From the NCBI RefSeq assembly GCF_022376445.1, contig NW_025954961.1, positions 806,001-870,000 on the forward strand: 64,000 nt of DNA, in the 5' to 3' direction. The translations under genes and the position numbers were made by a program. A model generated the notes under the pieces. The model saw only the letters and a list, made by a program, of their open reading frames with translations. It ran no database searches and was not told the DNA's origin. This document shows, in pieces, positions 1 through 13,700 of this stretch (position 1 is the first letter of the stretch; every line of letters starts with the position of its first letter). This DNA comes from Fomitopsis serialis (taxonomy: Eukaryota > Basidiomycota > Agaricomycetes > Polyporales > Fomitopsidaceae).

Positions 1-16
1 TGCTGACGCTAGAATT

Positions 17-1121
17 ATGTTTGTGCGCCCCCTTAGGTCCGTATCAATCGCAGCGTCGCTCGTCGGCGCTGGCCTCAACTTTGTGCTCGCGGTCCGCCTC
101 CTCGCCCTATGGCGCTCGCTCGGATGGGAGTCGGAGTCAGAGTGGGAGGGCTCGGGAGACGTGTGGAGGGTGGATAGCGTCAAGATTGTGTGGGGATTGT
201 TGTCGACCTACTTTGCCGCAGCGTCGCTGGCATGTTTTGTCGGCTTCCTAGGTCTCGCGAAGGTGCGTGGTCTTTGAGCATTCTGGGCGCGCCATCATTG
301 ACGTCTCTTGCGTTCTGCGTGCAGACCATCCCCTCCTTTGTCCGCTTCTACCGCGACTACTCCATCGCCGACTTCGCTTCATCACCGTCTCCACGCTGTT
401 CGTCAGTTATACTTCGTACAGCACCCCGTACGTCCGGACAGGTGTCTGCGAGGAGCTCTCGCGGCATCCTGATCTCATGCGTGACATGGTCGAAATGGGC
501 CTCAACGTGGAGAATTGCGAGCTGTGGTTCGACCGCGCCGTCGTCGGGATGATTGGCATCATGTTCATTCTCATCGTCATCCGCGTCGTACCCTCTTAGT
601 TAGTGTCGCCCCGTTCCTGACTGACATGCAAACCCCATCACAGCTCCATACGCTCATCGCGCTCTCAAAGCATTACCGATACATGTGGCGTGATGCCGTT
701 ATCAGCAAGTCCCAGCACACCAGCCTGCGTCAGCTCAACACGACTCCTTGCACCGCATCTATCTCCTCCCGACGCCCACATCGCCCCAGTCGTCTGCGAT
801 TGCGTTCAATCACTATGACACATCCTCACATTCCCGCTCCGGCTCGGGAAATATCGTCGTTTATGCGCCGATCCCGGTCGGCGGCATGTCTGAGTCGGAA
901 GCACGGAAGATGAACGCTACGGAGGCATGGATCCCCGTCGGACGTCCGCGGAGGATGGCTCGAGCTCGGGCTCGTCATCGCCGCGCTCGCATAGACACAG
1001 CCGCTCCGCGTCCCTCCACGGGCACCGCCATCACAACTCGATTCCGCGCTCGGCAGGAGTGCGCAAGGACAGCGGCTTTTCTGCAGTAGACGAGAAGTCA
1101 GAGACAGGGCCGCTCCTCTGA
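17..1121 (+). CDS. four-helix integral membrane protein of unknown function (frameshifted copy)
   Basis: I do not recognise a named family. The protein begins with two long hydrophobic segments (about residues 8-31 and 54-80). An intron follows near 269-324, then a third segment (FITVSTLFVSYTSY) and a fourth (VVGMIGIMFILIVIR). A second intron ends near 643. The cytosolic tail is rich in Ser, Arg and His and ends KSETGPLL. This four-helix plus Ser-rich tail layout is common in uncharacterised basidiomycete membrane proteins. The reading frame breaks near 376, 746 and 935, and a single missing base explains at least the first two. The ATG at 17 is the first usable start, but the gene lies at the window edge, so an upstream exon cannot be excluded. 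The function is unknown. Confidence 0.55.
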
Positions 1122-3407
1122 GCGAGCAACTGCCCAATTAACGACTTGTGACATAATTCTACTGTAGCTGTATTCCCCCGTTATCCTACCTCCTCGGCCA
1201 CCCCTGCCTCATCATGGACGCAAATCCTTGGTGTCGCTCCGGTATCGCAATCTCATGTGGCGCTCATCCCTCGCCTGACTGGTTCGCAGTATTTATGCCT
1301 TCCTGTCTTGCAAGTGCCTCCCACTGCCCTCTCCCGACCGCGTTCCTTCCCGCTTCGTCTCTTGTACGTTCTTCCTCTCCTGACTGGGTCTCTGGCTCGG
1401 TGGCTTGCACACGCAGGGCGCCTGGGCCAGAGTGTGCGTGTGCCTTCTACCGGTATATAGTCTAGGTGTACGAATACGAATACGATTACATTCTTCGTAC
1501 GACGTACGTATACGTTCGGATACGGTTACCTGCTGAGTACAATATCAAGGTAGAGTACTGGTGGATATACTGTGTATCTAAGCCTTCGTGGCTCCTAGGG
1601 ATTCGTCCAGCTGCAGGATGTCTGGTGCATGTTCATCCCTTAGTAGTGTGCATGAATGGTAGACCGCCTACATATATCATCAAAACCTAGCTGGTGAGTT
1701 GACACCTTTCCGATCCGGGACACATTGTGACACCTGACGGAGGTGGCGTAGCATAGCAATGGTCAAGCAATGGTGGCGGTCCGAGTCTTGAGCCTTGAGC
1801 TTGAGAAGCCCTCGGCCGTCCGTGTTTGCTACATCAACCGGCACGTCCTGCGACCACCAGGATACGGCGATCGCTCCACAACTCCGATTCTGCTGCAGGT
1901 GAGAAGCAGCGTCGTCGCTCACGCTGTAAGTGCGCACTCAGGAGGTACAGAGCTTCTATTGTGGCCCATCCGAAGTGGCAAGGTCTCAAGCTCAAGTGTC
2001 CCATCCATCGTTGGGCGGCATCAGGAGTGGTCCTAAATCATGCTATCAACAGCTTTGCTTGGGTAGTGCATCGACGGCACTTCCGACAGCCAGGAATATA
2101 TATAGCTATGCTGCACGACTGTCGCAGTCCAACGTCCAACCCTTGCTATCACGGACATAACGAGCTCGAGGCTCACGGCAGCAGCATGAAGAAGGTCGCC
2201 TGCCTCGCATAGCAGTATACCCTCTTTGGCCTTGGTATGCTATGCTCCTGATGCTCCACTGGCGCAGTACATACACCGGGTGACTGATCATCATTAGACT
2301 CGTTGTGTGGGTGTGGGTCTGACACCTGCGGACCTGTTCGGCCCTTACTTCGGCAATGTACGGTCAAAGTGCCAGCCAGCGGTGAGGCCTTGAGGCCTTG
2401 AGGTACGTGCATCAACACCTTTTGACTTGATTCAATTGTGACAGGTCCTGCAGCTATCACCAGTGCCACCACCATGGCACTCTGGAACGCCTGTGAGAGC
2501 CAGCATATGCGGATCCTGCCGCCTTTCTATGGCGAGCAGCCGGACCGCCACATTCGGATCCGAGCAAGCAGGTCTGCCCCTTTCATCACTCGTCAGACTA
2601 CTACCTCTTCATTTGATCTCCGGTCAGTGACTACTTAAGAGCCGCCTTGTGATCCTCAGAGGTCCTAGGTCGTCGTTACCTGATGTGGATGGGCCGTCTG
2701 ACGCACACGGCGGCGGTGCGTTGTTCCTCTTCGTGTTCCAACTTATGCCTTCACACGCAGTAAGGAACCTGAACGCAAGCACCCTGACGGACCTCAAGGC
2801 CATCGCTCCTTGTTGTGCCCTGACATGGATAGGGCACTCAGGCTACAGCATCCCCGCTCAGGCCTCAGGTCTGAGGGGCGCCGCGTCTTCTTAGCTTGTT
2901 CGATCGCGCGTTCAAGGTCGCCACATACGCTTGGACTTTGGAATCGTAGGAACCTCTTTCAGTGCAGAGTGGTGTGAAGACACTAACTACCTTACCTCGC
3001 TCTGCCCCGCGACCACGATGACGTACCGCACGCCCTTTGTACTTCGTTATCGTCTGGACTCGTCTGTTCAACACGCTTCAACGCGTTGCCAACAGCTCGT
3101 GTATGTGCCGCTACCGGTCTTCTGATATCTGTGGTTCAAGACATCGTGGACGGGGCACGCCTAAGTCTCGTTGTAAGTAAGTTCAATGCTTTCTATTTCC
3201 GTTATGAAGGAAGCCTCGTATAGGAAAAACATGCAGCGTTGTGTTGGTGATCGCACGGCAAAGAAGCTCATAGCTTGCGGAAGCTTATTGAATGATTGCC
3301 AGGGTCGAGTGGCTCTCTGCGGTCGGAACGACCTATAACTCGTCAGCTGCCGTTCTCGGTTTCTCTGCTCGCCTCCTGCTCATCGTTGCTTCCGCTTCTA
3401 CCGATCT
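1122..3407. other. long gap with no supported gene
   Basis: About 2.3 kb in which both strands hold only short, unconvincing reading frames and no motif I recognise. No terminal repeats, transposase or reverse-transcriptase motifs are visible by eye. It may be degenerate repeat DNA or long flanking regulatory sequence. Confidence 0.5.
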
Positions 3408-5788
3408 ATGGCAGCCGAGGTCGCTAACTCCACCGCCTACGCTCATGTCAATAATCACATCGTCTGGTATGCTGGGAGGGGGCAGTACAGCGAGAATGGC
3501 GGTGGCGAGTCTGCGTGTGGACTTGCCTCGCTCAACTGCGCTCGCATAGTCTTGGGATTGGAGCAGAGGCGATCTCGGAATGGGGGACCTCCGGACGGTG
3601 ATATCCTGGACAAGATGGTGCAACGTGAAATCACAGAGGTAATGATTTATATCCCAGCTCTTCGATCCTGCTAAGCATATCACACAGGAAATCCTGCGGC
3701 CATGTTCATCGTGGTCTCAAACAGCGCACCTGAGTGTCACTGATATATATAAGACACCGATATTCCACAAGTCGCTCAAGCTGCTGCATTCTTCCTACGG
3801 TCGCTGTAGGCTCCAAGAATTCAAACACGTATTGGTGTACGCATCGTGTTGCCTGAATCCCACTTGAGCCTGATCATCCATCCCAGGCGCCTCTCGCAGA
3901 CGACGCAGACGAGCGGGGTTTCAGCCAGTGCTGTCATTACTCGTCCGCCAGAGATCATCTCTTGTATGAAGCCCGTCACGACGACGGCCGGCGCAGACAC
4001 TTTCGTGGTTTACGACTCACATCCACGCCCGGATCATCCGGACGGCGCTGCCTTTATCGTGTTCAAGTCGATGGACGACGCAGCATCATACCTCGCGCAA
4101 CTTCTGAGCTTCGATGAAAGCTTGCTGGCAGATGATGAAGCTCAGTGGCAGGTACAGTATCTGGCACAGTTCTCCGCACACATATTCGCAGCTCGCCAGA
4201 TGCCATTCGCGTCCAAGGAACTGGAAGATGCGACCCTAGAGGCTAGCCTCGACGTCCTCGGGCTGAAGGCGAGGGTTTCGGAGCTGGAGTGCCAGAACCA
4301 CGACCTGCTGGCTGAGAAAGCGAAATTGACAAACAAGGTCACCTTACTGGAGTACGAAGTCGTAGGGCTCCACGCGCAGAACCGACGTCGACCGCATGAT
4401 CCGTTTTCCAGAGGCTATCTTTTGGATGACAGCGTGGACGGCGTTTGGGTAGAGAGCACCCCCGAGCCTGCAAGACGCGACGCCGGTTGGCTACGCAACA
4501 TCCTCAACGTGGTAGGCCGTGATGATTCGTCGTCGTACGTACCAAGGCTACTTTCCAAGCACCAGTATTGAGTGAACTGACACAGAGCGAATAGCAGTGC
4601 CTCCGGCTTTAAGTCAAGAACCCTCATGTTGCTATGCCTGGCCGAAAATCCGGTTTGACACACCGGGGCACCTGAACAGTCGTGGACAAGTTGCTTGGCA
4701 GGACGCGAGTATCGCTGCAGCGTTGCAGCGAGAGTTTGACCGCGAGCATTCGCAACTAGTTCGTGAGATGGAAGACTTGAAATTGGCACAGACGAGCCCA
4801 TTTCACTGTGCTATATGTTTTGAGGCATGCCCCATCGACGATGTTGCATGGGTCGAGCCATGCGGACATCAATTCTGTAGGGACTGCTTACGCGGTTCCA
4901 TCGGGGCAAAAATCGAGGAGCACCAGTACCCAATCTTGTGTCCGTCGTGCGTTGTGGGCACAGAGAAAAAGGAGTTGGGAGGTACGTTGATTCCAAGCGT
5001 GAAGGATGATCGCCTCACTGACTCGCGTCTCAGTGATAAACGATTCGCTTGTGCAACAGCTTGGCCTGACAGAGAAGCAATACGAGGCGTTCAACGAAAT
5101 GCAAATGGCCGCGTTCTCGGTCGTGATACATTGTCGCAAGTAAGTAGGCACTTATCACTTGTAAATATGACGATCCTTGATGTAGGATTTAATATAGGTG
5201 CCAGAACACTATGTTCGTTGACAAGGCGGAATTTGCGACTACCGAATTCCTGACCTGTCCTCTGCGGGGGTGCCAACATGTATGGTGCAAGAATTGTTCC
5301 CAAGAAATTGTCGGCGATGTACATGAGCATACGTGCGATGGCACGTCCGAATTCAAACATCTCATGCAAGAGCGGGGATGGAGATATTGTCCAGGTAAGT
5401 ATCAAGCTCTGACTCAGATAACGGCCCTGTCGTTGCTTCGGTTAACTCTATTCAATGCAGGATGCCAGACACCGACCGAGAAGATCGATGGCTGCAATCA
5501 CATGAAGGTGAGCACGACTGGAAGAATAGCTGGAGCTTCCGCGAGTCAGTATGCTGACATGGTACCACCGCTGACCCCAGTGCACGTCTCCGGGATGCAA
5601 CACGCACGTATATTCCACCCTGTGGAGTCACTCCCAGTGTTCTAACGGAAGCTATACTACTGCAGACACTTCTGCTGGCGCTGCGGCGAATCAATCACTC
5701 AGGCTGTACAGCCGACGAAATCCGACAAGCTTTGGCTTCTCATTACGAGAAATGTCGACTCTTCGAATACGACGATGAGGATGCTTGA
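3408..5788 (+). CDS. RBR (RING-IBR-RING2) E3 ubiquitin ligase with N-terminal protease-like domain
   Basis: Exon 1 contains GGGESACGLASLN, with Cys37 in a papain-like nucleophile setting. The next exons carry SAVITRPPEIISCMK and VVYDSHPRPDHPDG, an Asp-x-His pair. Together these suggest a cysteine-protease or deubiquitinase fold; this is inference. A coiled coil follows at about 4230-4380 (ELECQNHDLLAEKAKLTNKV). RING1 starts at 4807 (CAICFEACP, CGHQFCRDCL, CPSC). The IBR domain is at about 5210-5340. RING2 contains CQTPTEKIDGCNHMK and HFCWRCG; by RBR family knowledge the GCNHM Cys is the thioester catalytic residue. Introns fit at about 3622-3687, 3829-3908, 4532-4597, 4648-4702, 4981-5032 and several later points. 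A one-base frameshift after CWRCGE (about 5700) separates RING2 from the last exon, which ends YDDEDA. It probably acts in ubiquitin signalling; the substrate is unknown. Confidence 0.75.
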
Positions 5789-5882
5789 GGTTATGTTCAT
5801 GGGTAAGTTGCGTTGATCGCGCCCAATCGCAGGTACTTTGATAGAACTTTGCATATATTCCGTTAACACATCATTCTTACAT

Positions 5883-5961
5883 GGCCGCCTGGCGAAATGG
5901 CATCGCGTCTGACTACGATTCGGTAATCAGGAGATTGCAGGTTCGACCCCTGCGGTGGTCA
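5883..5961 (+). tRNA. tRNA-Arg(ACG) with 7-nt intron
   Basis: The cloverleaf folds fully. The acceptor GGCCGCC pairs with GGTGGTC with two G-U pairs, and the D stem is GCGA/TCGC. The anticodon stem is TCTGA/TCAGG and the T arm is GCAGG-TTCGACC-CCTGC, with discriminator A. The anticodon loop reads CT-ACG-A, then TTCGGTA, then A. The extra seven bases sit in the canonical intron position after base 37. Mature length without CCA is 72 nt. A T run follows at once and can serve as the RNA polymerase III terminator. An identical copy lies at 21686-21764 on the other strand. Confidence 0.95.
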
Positions 5962-6178
5962 TTTTTGGCTCTTTTTGAACCGGCCTCAACCTGCAGCCCA
6001 CTTCAACTTCAACTTGAAGCCTGCAGGCCTGACCGGGACCACCTAACCAGCACTCGCGAGGCAATGAAATCGTGGACATGAAATATTCTCCGTGCACATA
6101 TGGCTACACTTCGATAATGCTACATTTTACTTTCTGCCCGGTACCGTACACTAGTACCAGTGACAGCCATTCTAGTGA

Positions 6179-7539
6179 CTAAGCTCCATTTTGTCGGGGT
6201 ACATCCTGTGCGAAAGTCGCAGCCACCAGGAGGGGGAAAACAAGCGTGGCGTCCGCGAAAACCTGTGGCACGCATGTCAGAGCACATTCGTCGGGAGTGG
6301 TCAAGTACGGACCTTCACAGACTCTGAGCCTGCACGGATCTTCCCCCACGAGACCGCTTCGTCAGGTCGGGCACCGGAATCGGATCCGTCGAACTCCTGC
6401 CCGGTGTTCTACAAGGCCGTTCACTTGAGCGACTAGGTGATTCTATGTGAATAGAACCTTACTATGTATACCGAAAAGTCGGCACCGTTGCGCTGGAAGT
6501 ATCGTTATGAGGGTTCGACTGTGGTTTGGACAGGAAGACTCACAATGAGCATTGCATTGGCTATTTGGTGCTTACAGACACCGCCGCCGAGGATTATCAT
6601 CCCCGCCTTCTTCGACTTGCGGGACAGCTCGTTGAGAGCGCGGATGTCGCGTACGATGTCAACTATCAGGCCCGGGTTTTTGAATGAGTGGAAGTAGATC
6701 ATGTCGCCCAGTGACCCATCTGTCAGGGCAGGACAGAACACAGGGATGTCGTTCTACATATCGATACTCAGCACTCGTACAGTCATTTGACGAATTGCCA
6801 ATTTCATTCACTTTGTACGCCCAGTAGTACACAGACTCTTCGTTATTGATTTCCTGCCCAAGCCTTCTGATGAAGGAGCTAGGCGACCATACCTCCCCGG
6901 TTTCCTTCTGCTCAGCAAGCATCTGGTCCAAGATAGGCGTAAGCCAGTCCTCGAATTTGCAGTAGTTGTCATTCGGCACGACGAGGTTGCCAATACGATT
7001 CATTCCCCGTCGCCGGAGGTCTGCCCCGTCCAGATTGAAGTCAGCAAGGTACGTCTTGCCTAGGCATTTTATGAAGTCTTCTTCGATGCCTCCAGCTGTA
7101 GTCACAATGGCTCGGACGTGCTTGTGCTTTACGAGGTGCAGGATGACTTCGCGCAGACCGGACGAGATGAGGTTGGAAGTGTAGCCCAAGAACACGTCGC
7201 ATTTGGTCTGCTCCCGTACCTCCTGAGGTCGATATTCTTCTGACTCGTCCTCCGTGAGAGGCTCGTCCGAAAGCCGCCATTTTCTCTGTGAACGGCGATT
7301 ATGGACGGTTTGGGCGGATGCATGGCGGGGACTCACCATTTGGTTGACTATTTCAATCGCTCTCGCCAGGCTGCTTGCCTGAAACCAATACGCTTGTAGC
7401 TGTCGAGCAGCTGGGCAAGAGAGACATCCTGGTCGAAGTTCGGTCCTTCCACCGACACCGCGACGTCCGGCACAGGCTCGGAAGGCTTGAGAACAGCCGC
7501 AGACGCGCCCACAGGGATAGATGCGCCGTTCGTAGACAT
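6179..7539 (-). CDS. deoxyhypusine synthase
   Basis: Transfers the aminobutyl group of spermidine to a lysine of eIF5A, the first step of hypusine formation in the cytosol. Family hallmarks are visible in order: [67 protein letters not shown], the active-site lysine segment [30 protein letters not shown] and [13 protein letters not shown]. At least five introns are needed, for example after YYWAYK, after AMLI, after SVYI and after SESVK. The start MSTNGAS lies 251 bp from the divergent SEC7 start. The frame breaks near 7380, where [18 protein letters not shown] is recovered by one missing base. This is an essential gene, so the break is probably a sequencing error. Confidence 0.93.
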
Positions 7540-7790
7540 GCTGTGCAATGGCAATGATAGCACGACACGGTCGGACACGGTGAGCAGCGGAAAGATGGCG
7601 AGTGCAAAAGTGGAAGAGGATCTGAAGGGCGAATGCGATCGAGATGAGCCGGAGACGCCGGAGACCAACGCGCGCTTGAGCAGACGGGAACCGATGATTG
7701 TATACCGACCGTTGAAGCTCTCACTCCGCCACCGAGTTACTGCGCAGACATCCTCCCTCGTCTGCTCTCCGTCGCCCGACGACGCAGAGA
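7540..7790. promoter_or_regulatory. shared divergent promoter of DHS and SEC7
   Basis: A 251-bp interval between the two start codons must hold both promoters and both 5' leaders. No clear TATA box is seen. Confidence 0.5.
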
Positions 7791-10700
7791 ATGGACACTG
7801 TCGACTCACAAAGCGCAGCGTCGATACCTTTGCCTACTTCTCCGCAGCTCGACTATGCCGACACGCCATATGTCTTAGCACAGGTCGACGCGTCAACGGC
7901 CCAGCCAGTGGAACAGTCGCATGCGTCTCCTGTGGGAGGTGATTCCATGGTAGATGTTGACCTTAACGCGGATGAACAGCAGGATTTCCGGCATGCGGAG
8001 GAGCCACGCGAACAAGTACATGTTACGGCAACGCCTGAAGAGCAAGTTTCTACGTCACAGCCTGCCGTAGACCATATCGCCGAGATTACTCAGGAGGACA
8101 CTCTGGCGGAGCAGAGTATTCAGGTAGTAAACCCAGAGCCCAGGATCAAGGAGAACCATCGTCGCCTCGTCCACCTACTCCCCCAGCCAAATCTGTTGGT
8201 CCACCGCCGCGGCGGGAAAGCATGCCAGCACCACTCCCCTCAATGGCAGCGCAGCTGTTGCAGCGCACAATACTGGTATGAAGCACTCAAACAGCCATGT
8301 TCTGGCCGGCAGACCCCGCCCAGTAGATCTTCGTCTGCTGCATCTCACCGGCGCTCGCTGACCGTCTCAAGGGGCAAGACGTCTCCAGTGTGCTGATCAC
8401 GTCTGCGCTGGACACAATCTCAGCATCCAAGGAAGCGAAGCGGTCTGCCCCTTGAAGGAGAGTGTGCAACGCGCTCTCGAACTGGTCAAGTCCGGGCAAG
8501 GAGGAGACCGCCCTCGCGAGATCTTCGAGCCTCTGCGCCTGGCATGCGAGACCCGTAACGAGAAGCTCATGGTTGCTAGTTGGACTGTATCTCCAAGCTC
8601 ATCTCGTACTCGTTCTTCGTGGAGAATACCGACTCGCAACCATTTCCTTCTCCTCCCCCATCGCCCGCAGCAAATGGCAGGAATTCCATTTCCACAGGTT
8701 CAAACGTTAATCTTCCGGCCATTTCCCTCGTCGACATCGTTGTGCACACCATCACTTCCTGCCATTCCGAAACAACTCCAGACCCGGTCTCGCTTCAGAT
8801 CGTAAAAGCTCTCCTCTCCCTAGTTTTATCCTCGACCATCCTCGTTCATCAATCATCCCTCCTCAAGGCCGTTCGGACTGTCTACAACGTATTCCTGCTC
8901 AGTTCTGACCCCGTCAACCAGACCGTGGCGCAGGGCGGCCTCACGCAGATGGTCAATCATGTGTTCAGCCGCGTGAAGCTTGAGCCATCACTGTCTCGCA
9001 GCGAGTCTACGACGACCTTGAACTCCAAGACCGAGGCGACGCGGATGCGACCCTCGTCCACCTGGTCGTCCAGGAATTCGATGCAAGGACTGCAGAGTCC
9101 ACCTCCGAGCATCAGGCCGTCTTTGGCTGGGACGGATTACACAGGTTCTACGCTCGTGAACAGCGATTCCCAACAACCTGGGGAACATTCGCAGGAAGGA
9201 TCCGGCAATGGGTCGATGTCTGAGGACGCTCCGGATGATAAACCGAACGGTCATGTAAACGGCGACACTCAAGAACACCCGTACGCCCCGTGAGTGTATT
9301 TCTCACCGCTTCTACACGTGAACCTCTGCTGACCACTGGCAGAGAACCGTCGGAAATTGCTCCCAGTGAAGCTGGGCCCGACGACGATGACGACAGCAGT
9401 AGACGACTATCGATCAATGACCTGTTTATCAAAGATGCATTTCTAGTATTCCGCGCGCTGTGCAAGCTCACGATGAAGCCACTGAACTCGGAAAGGTGAG
9501 ATAATTCAGTGTGGTCTTCTCCCATTCGTGAATTCTTACATTGTGTAGCGAGCGCGATCTGAAGTCGCATGGAATGCGATCCAAACTGCTGTCTTTGCAT
9601 CTCGTCCTGACCATTCTCAACACGCACATGTCCCTCTTCGTCTCACCATCTGCCATTATCTACTCAAGCTCCTCTCGCGAAGCCACACCATTCGTCCAGG
9701 CAGTCAACCAGTACCTGTGTTTGTGTCTGAGTCGCAATGCAGTTAGTCCCGTCCCGCAAGTCTTCGAGATCAGTGTCGAGATTTTCTGGAGGGTGATTTC
9801 GGGCTTGCGTACAAAGCTGAAGGTCAGTGTAATTCATATGTTCGCTTGCATTCCTGATGGCTGTTCTTCATTAGAAAGAGATCGAGGTCTTACTTCACGA
9901 AATCTTCATACCCATACTGGAAATGAAGACGGCAACGCTGCGGCAGAAGGCAGTAATCCTGAACATGGTACACCGACTATGCCAAGACCCGCAAGTGCTC
10001 GTCGAAATCTATCTGAACTACGACTGTGACAGCGAGGCGGCAGACAATATCTACGAGCAGTAAGTCGACTCCCACCAAAGCACTTGCGGTCGCTGACGAC
10101 ACTCGCAGCCTCATGAACATCATCTCCAAGATCGGAACAGCGCCCGTATCGCACATACAGCAGAAGGGGAACGACCCCGTCAGCCCTGCTCCGGGGTCTA
10201 CACATAAGACTCCGAGTCAATCGGCAGTCCCTCCGTCCTTGAGCACGACAGCGCTCGCTGGACCCGGCGGCACAGATGCTTCCTCCATGGGCTTATCAGA
10301 ACAATATCTCAAGCGACTGGGATTAGAGTGCTTAGTTGCAGTGCTGAAGTCGCTCGTAGTCTGGGGCACCGCTGGTCCGATAACAACAAGCCTGATCATG
10401 CCCCGCCCGAGCCCAGCGCCCGCTCTGCAGTGCCCGATGAAATGAGGAGGGACAGCGAAACCCCTGATTCGTCGTCCTTGGACCTCAGACCGGGACCTCC
10501 TAGCGCAGATCCCACACGACAGCCGACTCCCGAGGCTGCGGACGACCCCAGTAAGTTCGAGAGTGCAAAGCAGAAGAAGACGACGTTGTTGGAAGGCATC
10601 AAAAGTTCAACTTCAAACCGAAGCGGGTGAGCATCAAGCAGATGGGCTGTTCTGCGAGTGACTAACTGTGCCTAGGGAGTTCAATTCTTCCTCGAATCGG

Positions 10701-13700
10701 GCTTCATTCCAAGCAACGCGCCAAAGGACATCGCGAAGTTCTTGCACGAGACCGATGGGCTCAGCAAAACTATGATCGGCGAGTATCTGGGCGAAGGGTA
10801 CGTGTATATCTGCCCTGTCTGTGGGACTTGAATTGACAGCGTGCGCCAGCGACGAGGCCAATATCACTATCATGCACGCGTTCGTCGACATGATGGAGTT
10901 CCGTGAATCGCATTTGTTGTGCTCTTCGAACATTCCTGCAAGCCTTCCGGCTTCCGGGTGAAGCGCAGAAGATTGACCGTTTCATGCTCAAGTTCGCTGA
11001 GCGGTATATCGCTGGCAACTCCTCGACGCCGTTCGCAAATGCAGGTGTGTGGGCAATACGTGGACTATATGCGCGTCTAATCACGCCTTGCAGACGCGGC
11101 ATACATCCTGGCGTACTCTGTCATTCTCCTGAACACGATGCTCACAACCGCAAGTCAAACGTCGGATGACCCTCGCCGACTTCATCAAGAACAACCGCGG
11201 GATCAACGATGATGCAGATCTTCCAGAGGAGTTCCTGTCAACGATCTACGACGACATCGTGTCGAACGAAATCCGCATGAAGGACGAGATGGAAGCTACA
11301 CCCATCGTTGCAACGCCTGGTCCTGGTCTGGCTGGTGCTCTCGCAACGTCGGTAGGATTTGCAGAAGGAGGCGTATATGATGCAGTCGAACAACATGACG
11401 AGCAAGACAGAGGTGGGTCGCATAGACGTGCAGGTTGTCGCCGAAGCTGACAGGTGATTACAGGCCTATTCAAGACGTTGATGCGATCACAGCGCAAGGG
11501 GAGCAAGTCGAGCGAACAGTTCTTCAGCGCGTCACATTTCATTCATGTTCGGCCTATGTTCGAAGTCGCATGGATCCCCTTCTTGGCAGGTATCTCTGGA
11601 CCTCTTCAAGATACGGATGACCTGAAGTAGTCGAGATCTGCTTGGATGGCTTCAAGAATGCTATCCGCATAGTATCGTTCTTCGACATGGAGCTGGAGCG
11701 CAATGCCTTCGTCACACGCTTGCGAAGTTCACTTTCCTGAACAACTTAGGTGAGATGAAGACGAAGAACATGGAGGCTATCAAGACTTTGCTCGACGTTG
11801 CTGTCAACGAAGGCAACAACCTGAAGGGCTCTTGGCGTGAAGTGCTCACCTGTGTCAGTCAACTTGAGCATATGCAACTCATTAGCAGTGGCGTCGAGTT
11901 GCCTGATAACGGTCGCAAGAGGTATTATGAACGGGATATTCACTGATTGTGCGTTCTAACTTTTGTTCTAGTCGTTCCCGCAAACCACCTACGGAAGAGC
12001 TAGCGAACGAGAGCAGATCTACACACATCACCGTCGCTGCCGATATGGTGTTCTCACTCAGTCATTATCTCTCTGGAGTGAGTCTTTCCCTTGAGACTGC
12101 CGACGTGTTGCTTATGCACCGTAGACTGCAATCGTCGACTTCGTTCGCGCCCTGTGCGACGTCTCGTGGGAAGAGATCCAATCTTCGGGTCTGTCGCAGC
12201 ATCCTCGTTTGTTCAGTCTGCAGAAGCTTGTCGAGATCGCGTACTACAACATGAGCCGCATTCGTCTCGAGTGGAACAATTTGTGGGATATTCTCGGCGA
12301 ACACTTCAATCAGGTACGCATGCGTTGGTGTGTACTGCGTAATGGATGCTGACATGGTAAATTCAGGTCTGCTGTCACAACAACCCGCATGTCGGATTCT
12401 TCGCGCTGGATGCTTTACGACAACTGGCCATGCGGTTCTTAGAGAAGGAGGAATTGCCGCACTTCAAATTCCAGAAGGACTTCCTCCGGCCGTTTGAACA
12501 CACCATGTCACATAACTCGAACCCCGACATTCGCGACATGGTGAGCCCTACTCTTATTACCATCTTGGCAAGAGCTCATCGGAAGTAGGTGTTGCAATGC
12601 TTGCAACAAATGATTCAAGCGCGTGTGGAAAACATGAGGTCTGGTTGGAGAACGATGTTTGGTGTCTTCTCAGCTGCCTCGAAGGTCCCGACTGGTAAGT
12701 CGCTTATTGTGAGACCACACTCTTGTTCATCTGTGTGCTAGAACGCATCGTCAACTCGGCGTTCGAGCTTGTCACCCGCGTAAACAAGGAACATTCTCGG
12801 CCATTGTTCGTAATGGTGCATTCGCTGACCTGACCGTATGCATCACGGATTCTGCAAAGTGAACAAGTACCAGAAGATCAGTCTTTTGGCCATCGCCATG
12901 CTGCGAGGAATCATCCCTATCATGCTCAATTCGCCGGAGTGTGGTCTGACCGTAGGAGTGAATGACACCGATCGCAGCACGGATGATCCTATGATCAAGT
13001 TCTGGTTCCCAGTATTGTTTGGCTTCTACGATGTGATCATGAATGGTGAGGATTTGGAAGTGCGACGGCTGTGAGCATGCCTCTTCCTTATTGCCGATAC
13101 GATGCCTGACCATCATCAGTGCACTTGATTCGCTCTTCTCTACGCTCAAAATGTATGGCAAGACCTTCCCGGTTGATTTTGGGATACCGTTTGCCAGGAG
13201 CTGCTCTTCCCCATCTTCGCCGTCCTCAAGTCAAGCCAGGATATGACACGTTCAATACGCAGGAGGACATGAGTGTCTGGCTCTCAACGACCATGATCCA
13301 GGCATTGCGCAATTTGATCGACCTATATACGTTCTACTTCGAGACGCTGGAGCGTTTCCTTGACGGGTTGCTCGATCTTCTGTGTGTCTGTATTTGTCAA
13401 GGTAAGTCATTCAACATTTGCTTTAGATCAAATGTTCATGTATCGTATAGAGAACGACACGCTCGCACGCATCGGAACGAGCTGTCTGCAACAGCTACTC
13501 GAGAATAATGTCAAGAAGCTCAGCCTGCTCGCTGGGAGCGCGTCGCTACTACCTTCGTGAAGCTTTCAGGACAACAACACCACACCAGCTCTTCGACGAT
13601 AATCTGCGAATAGAACTGGATGGCAGCACTCCAGATCTGTCTGATCCCAACGGTAAGAGTATACTATCCGGCTGCTGCCCCACATGTGGCTACTGCTTGA

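Noticed and set aside
1122..3407. Possible transposon remnant
   Set aside because: No terminal repeats, target-site duplication or polymerase/transposase motif could be seen.
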